Made by a program: the position numbers and the translations under genes
The notes under the pieces: generated by a model
Told to the model about the DNA's origin: nothing
The model's input: only the letters and a program-made list of their open reading frames with translations
Databases searched by the model: none
Source of the DNA: Acidobacteriota bacterium
Lineage (GTDB): Bacteria; Acidobacteriota; Holophagae; Thermotomaculales; Thermotomaculaceae
Direction of reading: 5' to 3'
Length of the DNA stretch: 64,000 bases
NCBI GenBank assembly: GCA_013152385.1
Contig: JAADGL010000027.1
Coordinates: forward strand, 1 to 64,000
Shown: piece by piece, positions 54,741 through 64,000 of the stretch
How positions within the stretch are numbered: position 1 is the stretch's first letter
Layout of the letters: every line of letters begins with the position of its first letter

Positions 54741-56204
54741 TTATGCCCCGGCGTAGATATCCTCAACCAGTGTCAGGAGGCATTTCCAGAATACTTCGGT
54801 GCTCTTGATGCCCACCCGTTCGTCCGGGGAGTGGGCGCCTTCGATTGTGGGGCCGAAGGAGATGGTGTCCAGCCCGCCGCATTTTTCACCGATGATTCCG
54901 CATTCCAGGCCGGCGTGAATTGCTTTTACTTCCGGTTCGTATCCCAGTGCTTTTTCAAAGGATTTTCTCGCGATTGCAAGGAGGGGGGAGTCGGGGTTGG
55001 GTGTCCAGCCGGGATAGCCTTCGTCCTGTGAGATGTCCGCGCCCAGTACTTCTGCCAGTGCCCGGTGCATGTCGCCCTGCCAGTCAATGGCGGAGGCGAT
55101 GGAGCTGCGGTGCGAGCAGAGGATCTGCAGGCTTCCGTGTTCACTGTGAACCGCAGCAAGGTTTGTGGAGCTTTCCACCAGCCCGTCCACGGCGGCACTC
55201 ATGTTCAGCACGCCGAAGGGAATAATCATCAGGGCTGAGAGGATGTCGTCGGTGGACATCAAATCAAACATGGTTTCCGGACGGTCAACAGCGGTAACCA
55301 CCAGTTCCAGCCCCGGTTCCACAATTTTGAATTCTTCCTGAAAGGCTTTCCCCATGGCGTTCAGGGTGTTTTTTGCCAGTTCAACAGCATTGCGGTTTAT
55401 CAGAATTGTAGCGGTTGCTTCTCTGGGAATGGCATTGTGCTTATCGCCGCCGTCAATATGGGAAATGTTGAATACAACCGATTTACTTAAAGAATAAAGT
55501 GCCCGTCCCAGTAATTTGACAGCGTTTCCTCTGCCTTCGTTGATGTTCAGGCCGGAATGCCCGCCCCGAAGCCCGGTGATTTTAACTTCAATCGCTTCCA
55601 TTTCAAAGGTGCTGTCTTCTTCGGATAACGGCAGTTCGATGTCGGAATCCCGTCCGCCGGCACAGCCGATGTAGATGGCGCCTTCTTCTTCGGAGTCCAG
55701 GTTCAGCATGATTTTCCCGGTGAGAAGGGAAGGGTCAAGTGTAAATGCGCCGGTGAGGCCGGTTTCTTCATCGAAGGTGCACAGCAGTTCCAGCTGTCCG
55801 GTTTTCACGTCCGGGTCTTCCAACAGTGCCATTCCTGCGGTGACGCCGATGGCATTGTCTGCGCCGAGGGTGGTGCCGTCCGCTGTTACCCAGTCGCCGT
55901 CAATGACCAGTTTCAGAGGGTCTTTTGAGAAATCATGGACAGTCCCCTTGTTTTTTTCGCAGACCATGTCCACGTGGCCCTGGAGGATAATCGTCGGTTT
56001 GTTTTCCATTCCGGGATCCGCTTTCTTGACCACTACCAGGTTTCCTGCTGCATCCCTTTTTGTTTCCAGCCCTTTGCCTTTTGCCCATGACTCAATATAT
56101 TCCAGTACTTTTTCTTCATGCTTTGAACATCTCGGAATTTTGGATATTTCTTCGAAATGATACCAAAGCCGCTCCGGTTTGAGATTTTCTGTAACTCTTG
56201 ACAC
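54741..56204 (-). CDS. pepD: Aminoacyl-histidine dipeptidase (PepD, peptidase M20)
   Basis: A 487-residue metallopeptidase with IILQGHVDMVCEKN, GTTLGADNAIGVTAGMALLE, the catalytic Glu in CTFDEETGLTGAF, and LDSEEEGAIYIGCAGG. PepD hydrolyses Xaa-His and other dipeptides such as carnosine. The GTG at 56204 is the likely start: AAGGAGG sits five bases upstream, within a longer frame beginning at TTG 56222. It may provide peptides to the amino-acid catabolism suggested elsewhere. Confidence 0.94.
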   Translation of the reverse strand: MSRVTENLKPERLWYHFEEISKIPRCSKHEEKVLEYIESWAKGKGLETKRDAAGNLVVVKKADPGMENKPTIILQGHVDMVCEKNKGTVHDFSKDPLKLVIDGDWVTADGTTLGADNAIGVTAGMALLEDPDVKTGQLELLCTFDEETGLTGAFTLDPSLLTGKIMLNLDSEEEGAIYIGCAGGRDSDIELPLSEEDSTFEMEAIEVKITGLRGGHSGLNINEGRGNAVKLLGRALYSLSKSVVFNISHIDGGDKHNAIPREATATILINRNAVELAKNTLNAMGKAFQEEFKIVEPGLELVVTAVDRPETMFDLMSTDDILSALMIIPFGVLNMSAAVDGLVESSTNLAAVHSEHGSLQILCSHRSSIASAIDWQGDMHRALAEVLGADISQDEGYPGWTPNPDSPLLAIARKSFEKALGYEPEVKAIHAGLECGIIGEKCGGLDTISFGPTIEGAHSPDERVGIKSTEVFWKCLLTLVEDIYAGA

Positions 56205-56356
56205 AAGTGCCTCCTTACTCAATCTTGTAAGTCCATTATGGAATGTAAAAACTGAGAAATCAAGGCGGGATAACGAAAAAACGGTACTTCCTGCCGGAAA
56301 TGGGATTTTTCTTCTTGCGAAAGTTTTCCGGCTGGCTTATAATCCCCTCTGGACGT

Positions 56357-56431
56357 GGGCGATTAGCTCAGTGGGAGAGCACTGCCTTCACACGGCAGGG
56401 GTCACTGGTTCAAACCCAGTATCGCCCACCA
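56357..56431 (+). tRNA. tRNA-Val (anticodon CAC)
   Basis: A 75-base cloverleaf. Acceptor stem GGGCGAT/ATCGCCC, D arm GCTC/GAGC, anticodon stem CTGCC/GGCAG with loop TTCACAC giving CAC (codon GTG), T stem ACTGG/CCAGT with TTCAAAC, discriminator A, and an encoded CCA. A T-rich tail right after it resembles a terminator. Confidence 0.97.
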
Positions 56432-56721
56432 TTTTTTTATCCTTTTTTGATTTTCCCGGTTTATTTTTTGAATTATGCTGTTTTTTCCGCCCTTCCTCTG
56501 TGTTTTCAGGGAGGAAGGCGGGATATCCGCATGCGGGGCGGCTGCGCGAGGGGCACGGCACAAAAATCCGGAGCCGCTGTCCGGTTGTTTCCGGAGATTT
56601 TTGGGTGCGGAATGGGGCTGAAGCGGGGAAACTACGGGGGGAAAGGGATGTCAGATGGAATCAATAAATTGATTTTATTCCGTCTTTTTTCCCGGTTTCC
56701 CCCTGTTTGATTGATTGGCTT
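56432..56721. other. 290-base gap with an inverted repeat
   Basis: T-rich just after the tRNA. Then CCGCCCTTCCTC (56487-56498) and GAGGAAGGCGGG (56511-56522) form an imperfect inverted repeat with no clear T run. No gene is supported. Confidence 0.5.
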
Positions 56722-58131
56722 CTATTTTCCTTCCAGTGTCAGGACTTTGTACATGGGATCCCACGGGGGCAGCAGGGTTGCTTTCTGGTTAAAGATTTTC
56801 AGTACGTTTTCAGGGATAAATTCTTTTTTTACGACAACAACCTGAACATAGTAGTCAAACCATTTGTCTGCCATGTAGTAGAAGCCGTTATGGCCGAATT
56901 TCTTTCCCCAGGAGTTTTCCACCAGCCATTTTACAGGCTGTTCGCCGTTCATGTCTACGCCGGTGAGTACCATGGCATGGGTGGGGGCATCGGTGTAGGT
57001 TTCAAACATCTGTTTCCGGGTAAGGTTGAAGTCCATGCCGTAGAGAGAAGCCATGTCGTGGATGCCCGGGGCCATGATGCCGGTTTTGCCGGAAGATTCT
57101 TTGCCCACGTCGCAGCCGAACCATACCGGTGTGTCGGCCAGCACGCTTTTCAGCGCCACCTGCCGCAGTATGTTAATGCTGACGTTGGCGAAGGTCAGGT
57201 TGGGCCGGTCGTACACGGATTTGTCCAGGTCAATCTGGTAGAGTCTGCCGAATTCTTTCGTGGGTACGGATTCCAGTGTGATGTAGTCGTCAAGGGGTGC
57301 CCCGATGGCGTCGTTGTAGAATTGAACCGGAGTCCATGTTTTGTATTGGGTGAGCTTTTTATCTTTGTCTTTGTACCGCCACCGGAAGGTTTTCGGCGGG
57401 ATTCCGAAGTTTACCGCAAGTATGCGGTAGACGTCTTTCAGTGCCTGAATTTTCAGTGCCATTTGTTTGTCAATGTTTTTTTCGGCACGGATTTTCAGCG
57501 CGTATTCTTTCAGTTTCAGGTCCAGCGTCCGGTTGATGGTGCCGGAGTGTGAGGAGGCGTAGGTTTCCGGCATGATGCTTTTGGGTACCACACCGTATTT
57601 TTTGACCAGCTGTGCCAGCCCTGCCCAGTATCCGCCGTCCGGTGTGGTGTGGTTCATCAAAAATTCGATGTAGCGGTTGTCCATGGGCAGGGAGCGGGTT
57701 TTCATCACCGCTTCCAGGAACATGTTGGCCTTTTCCAGTTTGTCATAGAAAAACAGATAGTTTTCCGAGAATTCGATATCTTTGATTCCCAGTTTTTTTG
57801 CGGCGATGGGCCGAAGAATGTTCAGTCCGGCAAACATCCAGCATCGTCCGGACCTTTCCTGGTTGGTAATGGAGATGTCTTTGATTCTGTGGGAGAAGTT
57901 GTCGTCCATGTGGTTAATGATTTTCCGGTTCAGTGTCAGTTTTGCCGCATCGGTGTCTGCCAGCGCGTTTCTGGCAAAGGTCAGGTGGCTGTCCATTTTC
58001 AGGGATTGGGACAGTTCTTTCAATATTTCCGGTGTCAGGCCGGTGGGACGGGTTTTTTTCGCCATTGCAGGGGCACCGGCGAGGATTGCCGCGGCAATGA
58101 GAACAATGACAAATCTGGAAAAGTATTTCAT
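56722..58131 (-). CDS. Exported C1-family aminopeptidase (PepC/bleomycin hydrolase-like)
   Basis: A 469-residue peptidase with a Sec signal peptide (FVIVLIAAAILAGAPAMA), unusual for a family that is normally cytosolic. The catalytic Cys is in SGRCWMFAGLNILRP, His in DAPTHAMVLTGVDM, and Asn in VENSWGKKFGHNG. Relatives trim amino acids from peptides. ATG 58131 has AGGAGG eight bases upstream. Export implies that peptides are digested in the periplasm or outside the cell. Confidence 0.9.
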   Translation of the reverse strand: MKYFSRFVIVLIAAAILAGAPAMAKKTRPTGLTPEILKELSQSLKMDSHLTFARNALADTDAAKLTLNRKIINHMDDNFSHRIKDISITNQERSGRCWMFAGLNILRPIAAKKLGIKDIEFSENYLFFYDKLEKANMFLEAVMKTRSLPMDNRYIEFLMNHTTPDGGYWAGLAQLVKKYGVVPKSIMPETYASSHSGTINRTLDLKLKEYALKIRAEKNIDKQMALKIQALKDVYRILAVNFGIPPKTFRWRYKDKDKKLTQYKTWTPVQFYNDAIGAPLDDYITLESVPTKEFGRLYQIDLDKSVYDRPNLTFANVSINILRQVALKSVLADTPVWFGCDVGKESSGKTGIMAPGIHDMASLYGMDFNLTRKQMFETYTDAPTHAMVLTGVDMNGEQPVKWLVENSWGKKFGHNGFYYMADKWFDYYVQVVVVKKEFIPENVLKIFNQKATLLPPWDPMYKVLTLEGK

Positions 58132-58245
58132 ACATTCCTCCTGAAACATTCAATCACCTGTATTGTAACGCGGTGAACGGGGAAATGTTGCACAAAAGGA
58201 TGAAATGTTACAATGCGCATGGACAGATGAAGACGGGAGGCGAAG

Positions 58246-59007
58246 ATGCGCTTGTTATCATGGAATGTGAACGGAATTCGCGCGGTTCATAAAAAGGGGT
58301 TTGCGGACTGGCTGAAGGCGGATAATCCGGATATCCTGTGCCTGCAGGAAACCAAGGCCCAGCCGGAGCAGATACCGCCGGAGATTTCAGCCTTGAACGG
58401 ATGGCATCAGTACTGGCGTTCGGCTGAACGAAAGGGGTACAGCGGCGTCGGATTGTTGACGAAGGTGAAGCCGAAGGAGGTTCGTTTCGGCCTCGGCGTG
58501 CCGGAGTTCGATATGGAAGGGCGCACGATTATTGCGTTTTATGATGATTTTGTGCTGTTTAATATTTATTTCCCCAACGGCCAGCAGTCTCCGGAACGGC
58601 TGGATTTCAAGATGCGGTTTTATGATGCTTTTCTGGATGTGGCGGATGAGTTGAAGGCTGCGGGGCACAGTATTGTAATCTGCGGGGATGTCAACACCGC
58701 CCACAGGGAAATTGACCTGGCACGGCCCAAAGCAAATGAAAAGACATCCGGTTTTCTTCCGGAGGAACGGGCGTGGCTGGATAAGTTGTTTTCCCACGGT
58801 TATCTGGATACGCTGCGTCTTTTCACCGATGAAGGGGAGCTGTATTCCTGGTGGAGTTTCCGTGCCCGGGCGCGGGAACGGAATGTGGGGTGGCGGATTG
58901 ATTATTTTATTGTGTCCGAAGATATGAGAGACCGGGTGAAGGACGCGTTTATTCTGGATGATGTTACCGGTTCCGACCATTGCCCCGTTGGGATTGAGCT
59001 GGATTGA
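58246..59007 (+). CDS. xth: Exodeoxyribonuclease III (AP endonuclease)
   Basis: A 253-residue ExoIII with [25 protein letters not shown] (catalytic Glu), [27 protein letters not shown] and [12 protein letters not shown] (His and Asp). It repairs abasic sites in DNA. It is divergent from the exported peptidase gene. Confidence 0.96.
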   Translation: MRLLSWNVNGIRAVHKKGFADWLKADNPDILCLQETKAQPEQIPPEISALNGWHQYWRSAERKGYSGVGLLTKVKPKEVRFGLGVPEFDMEGRTIIAFYDDFVLFNIYFPNGQQSPERLDFKMRFYDAFLDVADELKAAGHSIVICGDVNTAHREIDLARPKANEKTSGFLPEERAWLDKLFSHGYLDTLRLFTDEGELYSWWSFRARARERNVGWRIDYFIVSEDMRDRVKDAFILDDVTGSDHCPVGIELD

Positions 59008-59106
59008 GGCAGGGGCGGCTCTTTCCTTTTCCCGCTTTTCCTTCGCGCCCTTCTACGGTACAATCAGGTGGAAAGAAATGGAGTTGAATAGAGGTGTGGG
59101 TGTTGA

Positions 59107-60993
59107 ATGCTGATCAATATTAGCCGGGTATGTAAATCGTTTGGTGCCGCGGAAATCCTGAAAAATGTCACCTTTCAGCTGGACCGGGGGGACCGGGTGG
59201 GAGTGGTCGGGGAAAACGGCACAGGTAAGACGACATTTTTGAATATTGTGTCGGGGATTCTTGCCCCTGACGACGGCACGGTGGCGGTGAAACGGGGCCT
59301 TCGAGTGGGGTATGTGGCGCAGTTGGCGCCTGCCCCTGAAAATATTACGGTACGCGACTTTGTCCGCCTCGGAGACGAACGGATTATTGAGCTTGAAACC
59401 CGTCTTCAGGCAATTGAAGAGGGGGCCGCCCACGATCCCCACGAGCTGGATACGCTGCTTCACCGCTATGATGTGCTGGGGGGCTATCGTTATGATGCCC
59501 GGGTATCGGGAATTCTCCAGGGCCTCGGCATTCACCATATTGAGGCCCGCCAGGCGTCGGAAATCAGCGGCGGAGAGCTGCGCCGGGTGATGCTGGCCCG
59601 GGTTTTTGCTTCCCACTCCGATGTACTGTTGCTGGATGAGCCTACGAACCATCTGGATGTGTATGCGGTGGACTGGCTGGAACAGTTTCTCCGGGATACG
59701 GATTCCGCCACGGTGATTGTGTCCCATGACCGGTATCTGCTGGATAAGGCGGTGAACCGGATTGTGGCGTTCAACAATGGGAAACAGTTGAATTTTACCG
59801 GAAATTTTTCCGCCTACGAGAAGCAGCGGGAGGCAATGGAAGAGCAGAACCGGAAAAAGTATCTGGAGCAGAAGCAGTTCCGGGACAAGGAGATGGATTT
59901 TATCCGCCGGAACATGGCGGGCCAGAAAACGAAGCAGGCCCAGTCCCGGCTGAAACGCCTGGAAAAGATGGAGTGGACGCAACGGGATTTGTTCCGGTTT
60001 CGGCGGTTTAAGCTGTCATTTACTGCTACCGGGCGCCGGAACAAAGAGCTGGTCCATCTGAAATCGTTGTCGGTGGGGTATGGAACGCCGGTTTTGACCG
60101 GGCTTGACCGGCTGATTCGCCGGGGAGACAGAATTGGAATCATCGGCCGGAACGGATCGGGAAAGAGTACGCTGCTGAAGACGGTTGCGGGGCAAGTCCC
60201 GCCTGTTTCCGGGGAGCTGCGACTTGCGGAAAATCTGAAAGTGGGGTATTTTGACCAGGATGTTCAATTGCCGGTTCCGGGGGGAACCGTCAGTGAGCAG
60301 GTTCTGGCGGCGGATCCGTCTTTTCGGAACGAGGATCTGGCTTCTTATCTCGCGCGGTTCTATTTTTTTGGAGATGACCTGGACAAACCGGTGTCAATGC
60401 TGTCCGGAGGAGAACGAAGCCGGCTGAAAACAGCGGTTCTGATGAAACAGCCCTGTGACCTTCTGGTGCTGGATGAGCCGACCAACCATCTGGACCTTCA
60501 GCTGAAAGATGCGGTGATGGATGCACTGATTTCCTTTGACGGAAGTTTGCTGGTGGTTTCCCATGACCGGTTCTTTCTGGACCGGGTGGTGAATGAGGTG
60601 ATTGCGCTGGAAGGGGGGCGGGCGGCATTTTTTGCCGGCTCTGTTTCCGCTTTTCTGGAACGGAGGAAACACCCGGGCGATGAAGCCCCCGCAATGAGCC
60701 GGGAGAAGGGAAAAGGGGCGGAAAATCCCGCTTTGCCTGCGGAAAAACAGGCACTGTCCCGTCCGGTATCAAAAAATGAACTTAAGCGGGCCCGCTGGCG
60801 CCTGGATGAGGTGGAAAAGGAAATTGAAACGCTGGAAAATGAGCACCGTGAACTGGCGGAAAGATTGGAAAATCCGGAAATTTACCGGAATGTGGAACAG
60901 CTGAAAACAGTACAGGAGCGGTTGAAAGAAGTGACGGCGGGCCTTGAGCGCTTGATGTCGGAATGGGAGGATTTGCAGGAACTATGTATGTAA
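59107..60993 (+). CDS. ABC-F family ATPase (Uup/EttA-like)
   Basis: A 628-residue protein with two ABC domains and no membrane helices. Walker A GENGTGKTT and GRNGSGKST, signatures SGGELRRVMLA and LSGGERSRLKTA, and a linker with MAGQKTKQAQSRLKRLEKME. The basic C terminus forms a coiled coil (residues about 560-625), as in Uup. ABC-F proteins act on ribosomes or translation, and Uup also affects genome stability. It overlaps smc by 10 bases. Confidence 0.9.
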   Translation: MLINISRVCKSFGAAEILKNVTFQLDRGDRVGVVGENGTGKTTFLNIVSGILAPDDGTVAVKRGLRVGYVAQLAPAPENITVRDFVRLGDERIIELETRLQAIEEGAAHDPHELDTLLHRYDVLGGYRYDARVSGILQGLGIHHIEARQASEISGGELRRVMLARVFASHSDVLLLDEPTNHLDVYAVDWLEQFLRDTDSATVIVSHDRYLLDKAVNRIVAFNNGKQLNFTGNFSAYEKQREAMEEQNRKKYLEQKQFRDKEMDFIRRNMAGQKTKQAQSRLKRLEKMEWTQRDLFRFRRFKLSFTATGRRNKELVHLKSLSVGYGTPVLTGLDRLIRRGDRIGIIGRNGSGKSTLLKTVAGQVPPVSGELRLAENLKVGYFDQDVQLPVPGGTVSEQVLAADPSFRNEDLASYLARFYFFGDDLDKPVSMLSGGERSRLKTAVLMKQPCDLLVLDEPTNHLDLQLKDAVMDALISFDGSLLVVSHDRFFLDRVVNEVIALEGGRAAFFAGSVSAFLERRKHPGDEAPAMSREKGKGAENPALPAEKQALSRPVSKNELKRARWRLDEVEKEIETLENEHRELAERLENPEIYRNVEQLKTVQERLKEVTAGLERLMSEWEDLQELCM

Positions 60994-63900
60994 TTCGTAA
61001 ACTTCGCCTCTTTGGCTTTAAATCATTTCCACGGGAAACCGTGATCCGTTTTTCTCCCGGCATTACCGGTATTGTGGGCCCCAACGGCTGCGGCAAAAGC
61101 AATATTGCCGATGCCCTGCTTTGGGTTATGGGGGAGCAGAGTTTCAAGAACCTCCGTGGCGGCGCCATGGAAGATGTGGTGTTTAACGGCAGCGATAAGC
61201 TGGCACCCATGGGAATGGCGGAGGTGGAACTCCAACTGGAAAACCTGAACCCGCCGGAGGGGGAAGAGCGGTTTGTGACGATTCAGCGCCAGTATTTCCG
61301 GGAGGGGGACGCCAAATACCGGATTAACGGGAAACGGGTCCGCCTGAAAGATATTCAGGAGTTTCTGCTGGAAATCGGCCTGGGTTCCAAATCATTTGCC
61401 ATTATTGAACAGGGCAGGGTGAGTACGCTGATTAACGCCCGTCCGGAAGAGCGCCGCCGTATGATTGAAGAAGCTGCCGGAATTCTCAAATATAAAATGA
61501 AAAAGAAGGAAGCGGTGGGGAAAATCCGCCTGACGGAAGAGAACCTGGAGCGGGTGGAGGACATTATTGCCGAGGTGAAACGGGGGCTGAATTCCCTGCG
61601 CCAGCAGGCGGGACGGGCCCGGCAGTACAAAGTCATTCAGGATGAGCTCCGGGAGAATAAAGAGCATTACCTCGCACATCTTGCGTTTCAGTTTCAGCGG
61701 GAACTGGACGGCTTTCGGAGCCGGAAGGGGAAACTTCAGGATGAATTTGCCGAAATGCTCGCGAAACGGGGGCGGCTGGAAGCAAAGCTGGAAGGCCAGA
61801 AGCAGAAAATTCTGAAGTCGGAGGATGAGGCTGCGGCATTGAACCGGACCTACTTTGAGAAAAAACTGCAGTCGGAACGCCTTGAAGCGGAAATCAGTCA
61901 TCTTCAGGGAAAAATTCAGGAGCTGGAAACCCGGCTGGCGGGATACGGGGAACAGTTTGCCCGCATTGAAAAGGAATTGGCGGAGAGTGACGAAACGGCA
62001 AAGCGGGAGAAACGGAACCTTGAGCTGGCTGCGGAGGATTTGGAAAACCTTGAAGTGAAGAAGGAAGAGATGCAGGCGGCGCTGGACCGGATGAAGGGGG
62101 AGCTTTCCGATGCGGAAACCGCTTTCCGGGATGCGGACCGTGGCTTGAAAGAGTCGGAGGGGCGCCATTTTACCTTGAGTTCGGAGATTTCTTTCACCCG
62201 GAAAGCTATCGAAGAATTGAAAGCGGACATCAAGGGGAAACAGGGAGTTGTGGATATCATCAGCAGGGAGACAGCGGAGATTTCAAATCGTATCCAACAG
62301 AAAGAAATGGAAATAGAGCGTCTCAATGAACAGATTGAAGTGCTGAACCGGGAAAAAGAAGACCTGGATGCGGCAATTTCCGGGCAGAAGCAGGAGCTGG
62401 AAGCAAAACGGGAAGGGCTGCGGAGCCTGGAAATTGAAATTGCCACAGTTGAAAAACATATGGAATCCATGCGTCATTTTCTGGAAGAACGCCAGGGATT
62501 TTCTGAGAATGTGAAAGCGCTGATGGAAAAGAAACCCGAACTCATTGCCGGTGTTCTGGGCGATTTTATTGAGACGGACGGGGAAATTGACGCTGCATTG
62601 GAGGCATTTTTCTCCGGTTTTTACCAGGTTCTGATTCCCCGGTCGAAAGAAGCATTGCCGGAATTGATTGAAACTGCGAGGGAGAACGGCCTGAATGGTG
62701 TTTCTTTTCTTGTTCCGGATCAGTCCGGAAACAAAGAAACCGCAGGCGGGCTGTTGTCTCATTTGAAATGGAAAGAGACGGTTTCCGGCCGGATTTCGGA
62801 ATATCTTTCCAAAGTGGCGGTTTGTGCCGGGGTCTCCGAAGGAATGGCCGACGCGGGTTCATTTCTGACCGGAGACGGTGATTTTTTTCTGGCGGAAACC
62901 GGTATTCTGACTCTGGGGCATAAGGATGAGCACGGATTTTTTTCCATCAAAACCGGGTTAAGGGAAAGTGAGGAGAAACTCAAGATTCTGCACAAAAAAC
63001 GGGATGGAATGAAAAGGGAAGCGGCGTCTTTTGCCGATGCTCTGGAAACCCTGATGTTCCGCAGGGAAGACCTTTTGTCGAAGCAGGAGGCGTTGAAACT
63101 GGATTTATCTGCTTCCCGGTCTTCCCTTGCCAGTGCCCGTCAGATGCTGGCATCCAAAGATGCGGACACAAAGCGGATTTCGGAAGAGATTGCCGCCCGT
63201 TCCGATAAATTACGGAATTTGAAAGAACGCTTTGCCGGCGCGGAGAAAGAAATTGCCGTTCTGGAAGAGAAAATTACAGCGGAAATGGATATCCGGCGCC
63301 GCAGGGAGCGGGAGTTGGCACTGCTCCGTGAAAAACTGGAGAGTCACGGGGAAGCCTTTACCGAGCTGAAACTTCTCCATGAAAAACGGGCTGCGACAAC
63401 AGCCAGTATTGAGAAAGAGTTGAAATTTCTTGAAATCCGGCGGGGTGAATTGACGGAGAGTCTGGAACAGGCGCGGAAAAACCGGGCACTGGATATGGAA
63501 AACCGGGATTCGCTTCGGGAACGCCTTGAAAATGCCAGAAAAAATGCGGACCTCGCGGTGGATGAATACCGGAAAATTGACAATCTGCTTTCGGAAAAGA
63601 AGCGGGAAGTTGAAAAAGAACGGCGTACCCTGGCTCTTTTTGAAGAAGAGCTGAGGGAACAGCGGGCAAAAGAGAGCAGCCATCGGGACAAAGAACAGGA
63701 GCTGGAACTGAAAATGGTGGAGGTTCAGGGGGAGTTTAACCGGATTCTGGCCCAATTGGACGAGTTGCTGCAGGGCGCGCCCCGTCCGGAATTTGCAGCG
63801 GTGGAAAATCCGGAAGAGCTGAAAGAAAAGGTGGAGAAACTGGAACGCCGGCTTGCCGGATTCGGTGTGGTCAATCTTCTTGCCATTGAAGAATGTGCCG

Positions 63901-64000
63901 AACAGGAAGAGCGGTTTAATCACCTGACGGAACAGCGGGAGGATTTGAAGAAATCCATCGCGAACCTTACCCGGGATATCCGGGAAATTGACAGCACCAC
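60984..64000 (+). CDS. smc: Chromosome segregation protein SMC (3' end outside window)
   Basis: At least 1005 residues are present and the frame stays open to the last base. The N-terminal head carries Walker A GPNGCGKSNIADAL followed by LLWVMGEQS, then IEQGRVSTLINARPEERRRM. Long coiled coil occupies about residues 160-500 and 680 onward. Between them is the hinge (VLGDFIETDGEIDAALEAF). The C-terminal ATPase half is beyond the window. SMC organises and segregates the chromosome. The ATG at 60984 overlaps the end of the ABC-F gene. Confidence 0.95.
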   Translation, partial: MYVIRKLRLFGFKSFPRETVIRFSPGITGIVGPNGCGKSNIADALLWVMGEQSFKNLRGGAMEDVVFNGSDKLAPMGMAEVELQLENLNPPEGEERFVTIQRQYFREGDAKYRINGKRVRLKDIQEFLLEIGLGSKSFAIIEQGRVSTLINARPEERRRMIEEAAGILKYKMKKKEAVGKIRLTEENLERVEDIIAEVKRGLNSLRQQAGRARQYKVIQDELRENKEHYLAHLAFQFQRELDGFRSRKGKLQDEFAEMLAKRGRLEAKLEGQKQKILKSEDEAAALNRTYFEKKLQSERLEAEISHLQGKIQELETRLAGYGEQFARIEKELAESDETAKREKRNLELAAEDLENLEVKKEEMQAALDRMKGELSDAETAFRDADRGLKESEGRHFTLSSEISFTRKAIEELKADIKGKQGVVDIISRETAEISNRIQQKEMEIERLNEQIEVLNREKEDLDAAISGQKQELEAKREGLRSLEIEIATVEKHMESMRHFLEERQGFSENVKALMEKKPELIAGVLGDFIETDGEIDAALEAFFSGFYQVLIPRSKEALPELIETARENGLNGVSFLVPDQSGNKETAGGLLSHLKWKETVSGRISEYLSKVAVCAGVSEGMADAGSFLTGDGDFFLAETGILTLGHKDEHGFFSIKTGLRESEEKLKILHKKRDGMKREAASFADALETLMFRREDLLSKQEALKLDLSASRSSLASARQMLASKDADTKRISEEIAARSDKLRNLKERFAGAEKEIAVLEEKITAEMDIRRRRERELALLREKLESHGEAFTELKLLHEKRAATTASIEKELKFLEIRRGELTESLEQARKNRALDMENRDSLRERLENARKNADLAVDEYRKIDNLLSEKKREVEKERRTLALFEEELREQRAKESSHRDKEQELELKMVEVQGEFNRILAQLDELLQGAPRPEFAAVENPEELKEKVEKLERRLAGFGVVNLLAIEECAEQEERFNHLTEQREDLKKSIANLTRDIREIDST

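Noticed and set aside
56300-56710. Open frames across tRNA-Val
   Set aside because: They run through the tRNA and terminator-like DNA and have no coding features.
60984-60993. ABC-F/SMC gene overlap as an unusual coupling
   Set aside because: A 10-base overlap is common and says little about function.

Overview
The window reads as a chromosomal segment of a Gram-negative, heterotrophic bacterium with respiratory capacity, with base composition near 50% G+C by eye. The evidence for an outer membrane is an Mla-type lipid transport operon, a DUF3373-like barrel protein, a second barrel protein ending in Phe, and multihaem cytochromes. A futalosine-type menaquinone gene (mqnA), a membrane Fe-S oxidoreductase of the ETF:quinone type, two acyl-CoA dehydrogenases, a CoA ligase and two peptidases point to fatty-acid and amino-acid oxidation feeding a menaquinone pool. 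The gene mix resembles Acidobacteriota, Aminicenantes or deltaproteobacterial-grade genomes, but no marker here fixes the phylum. There is no phage, integrase, insertion sequence or CRISPR array; this is mostly core chromosome.

Layout. 1-2.6 kb: the end of an adenylate-forming CoA ligase, a STAS protein and tgt. 2.6-8.5 kb: yajC-secD-secF, a terminator, a bifunctional Rel protein and a DUF218 protein. 8.6-13 kb: mlaE-mlaF-mlaD and radA. 13.1-16.6 kb: a diguanylate cyclase divergent from a membrane Fe-S oxidoreductase whose promoter carries an operator closely resembling the Bacillus FadR box. 16.8-20.5 kb: a redox cluster of monohaem cytochrome, DUF3373-like barrel and octahaem cytochrome. 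20.7-25.8 kb: an SLC12-type cotransporter and uvrA. 25.8-29.4 kb: a compact overlapping Trm112/PTPS-like/lepB operon divergent from a zinc/cadmium arsR-P-type ATPase operon. 29.5-42.3 kb: a hydrolase, an aldehyde dehydrogenase, a PAQR protein, a hybrid kinase with a small membrane partner, a frameshifted short-chain dehydrogenase, a threonine dehydratase, a Nudix hydrolase, mqnA, and an MglA-type GTPase fused to a GAF-histidine kinase. 42.3-51.7 kb: a tandem-repeat spacer, two membrane proteins, pssA, a DUF465 protein, glucan phosphorylase, NAD kinase, TlyA and the paired acyl-CoA dehydrogenases. 52-64 kb: an orphan trpB behind an apparent Trp-rich leader peptide, an outer-membrane protein, pepD, tRNA-Val(CAC), an exported C1 peptidase, exonuclease III, an ABC-F protein and the start of smc, which runs off the window.

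Working model: acyl-CoA dehydrogenases pass electrons through ETF (not in this window) to the Fe-S oxidoreductase and menaquinone, and the c-type cytochromes are a plausible outlet. The most unusual items are the GTPase-GAF-kinase fusion, the leader peptide before orphan trpB, the FadR-like operator, and a zinc-site-lacking PTPS homologue embedded in the lepB operon. Several genes seem to use TTG or GTG starts, because the Shine-Dalgarno sequence lies inside or next to an upstream ATG/TTG frame.
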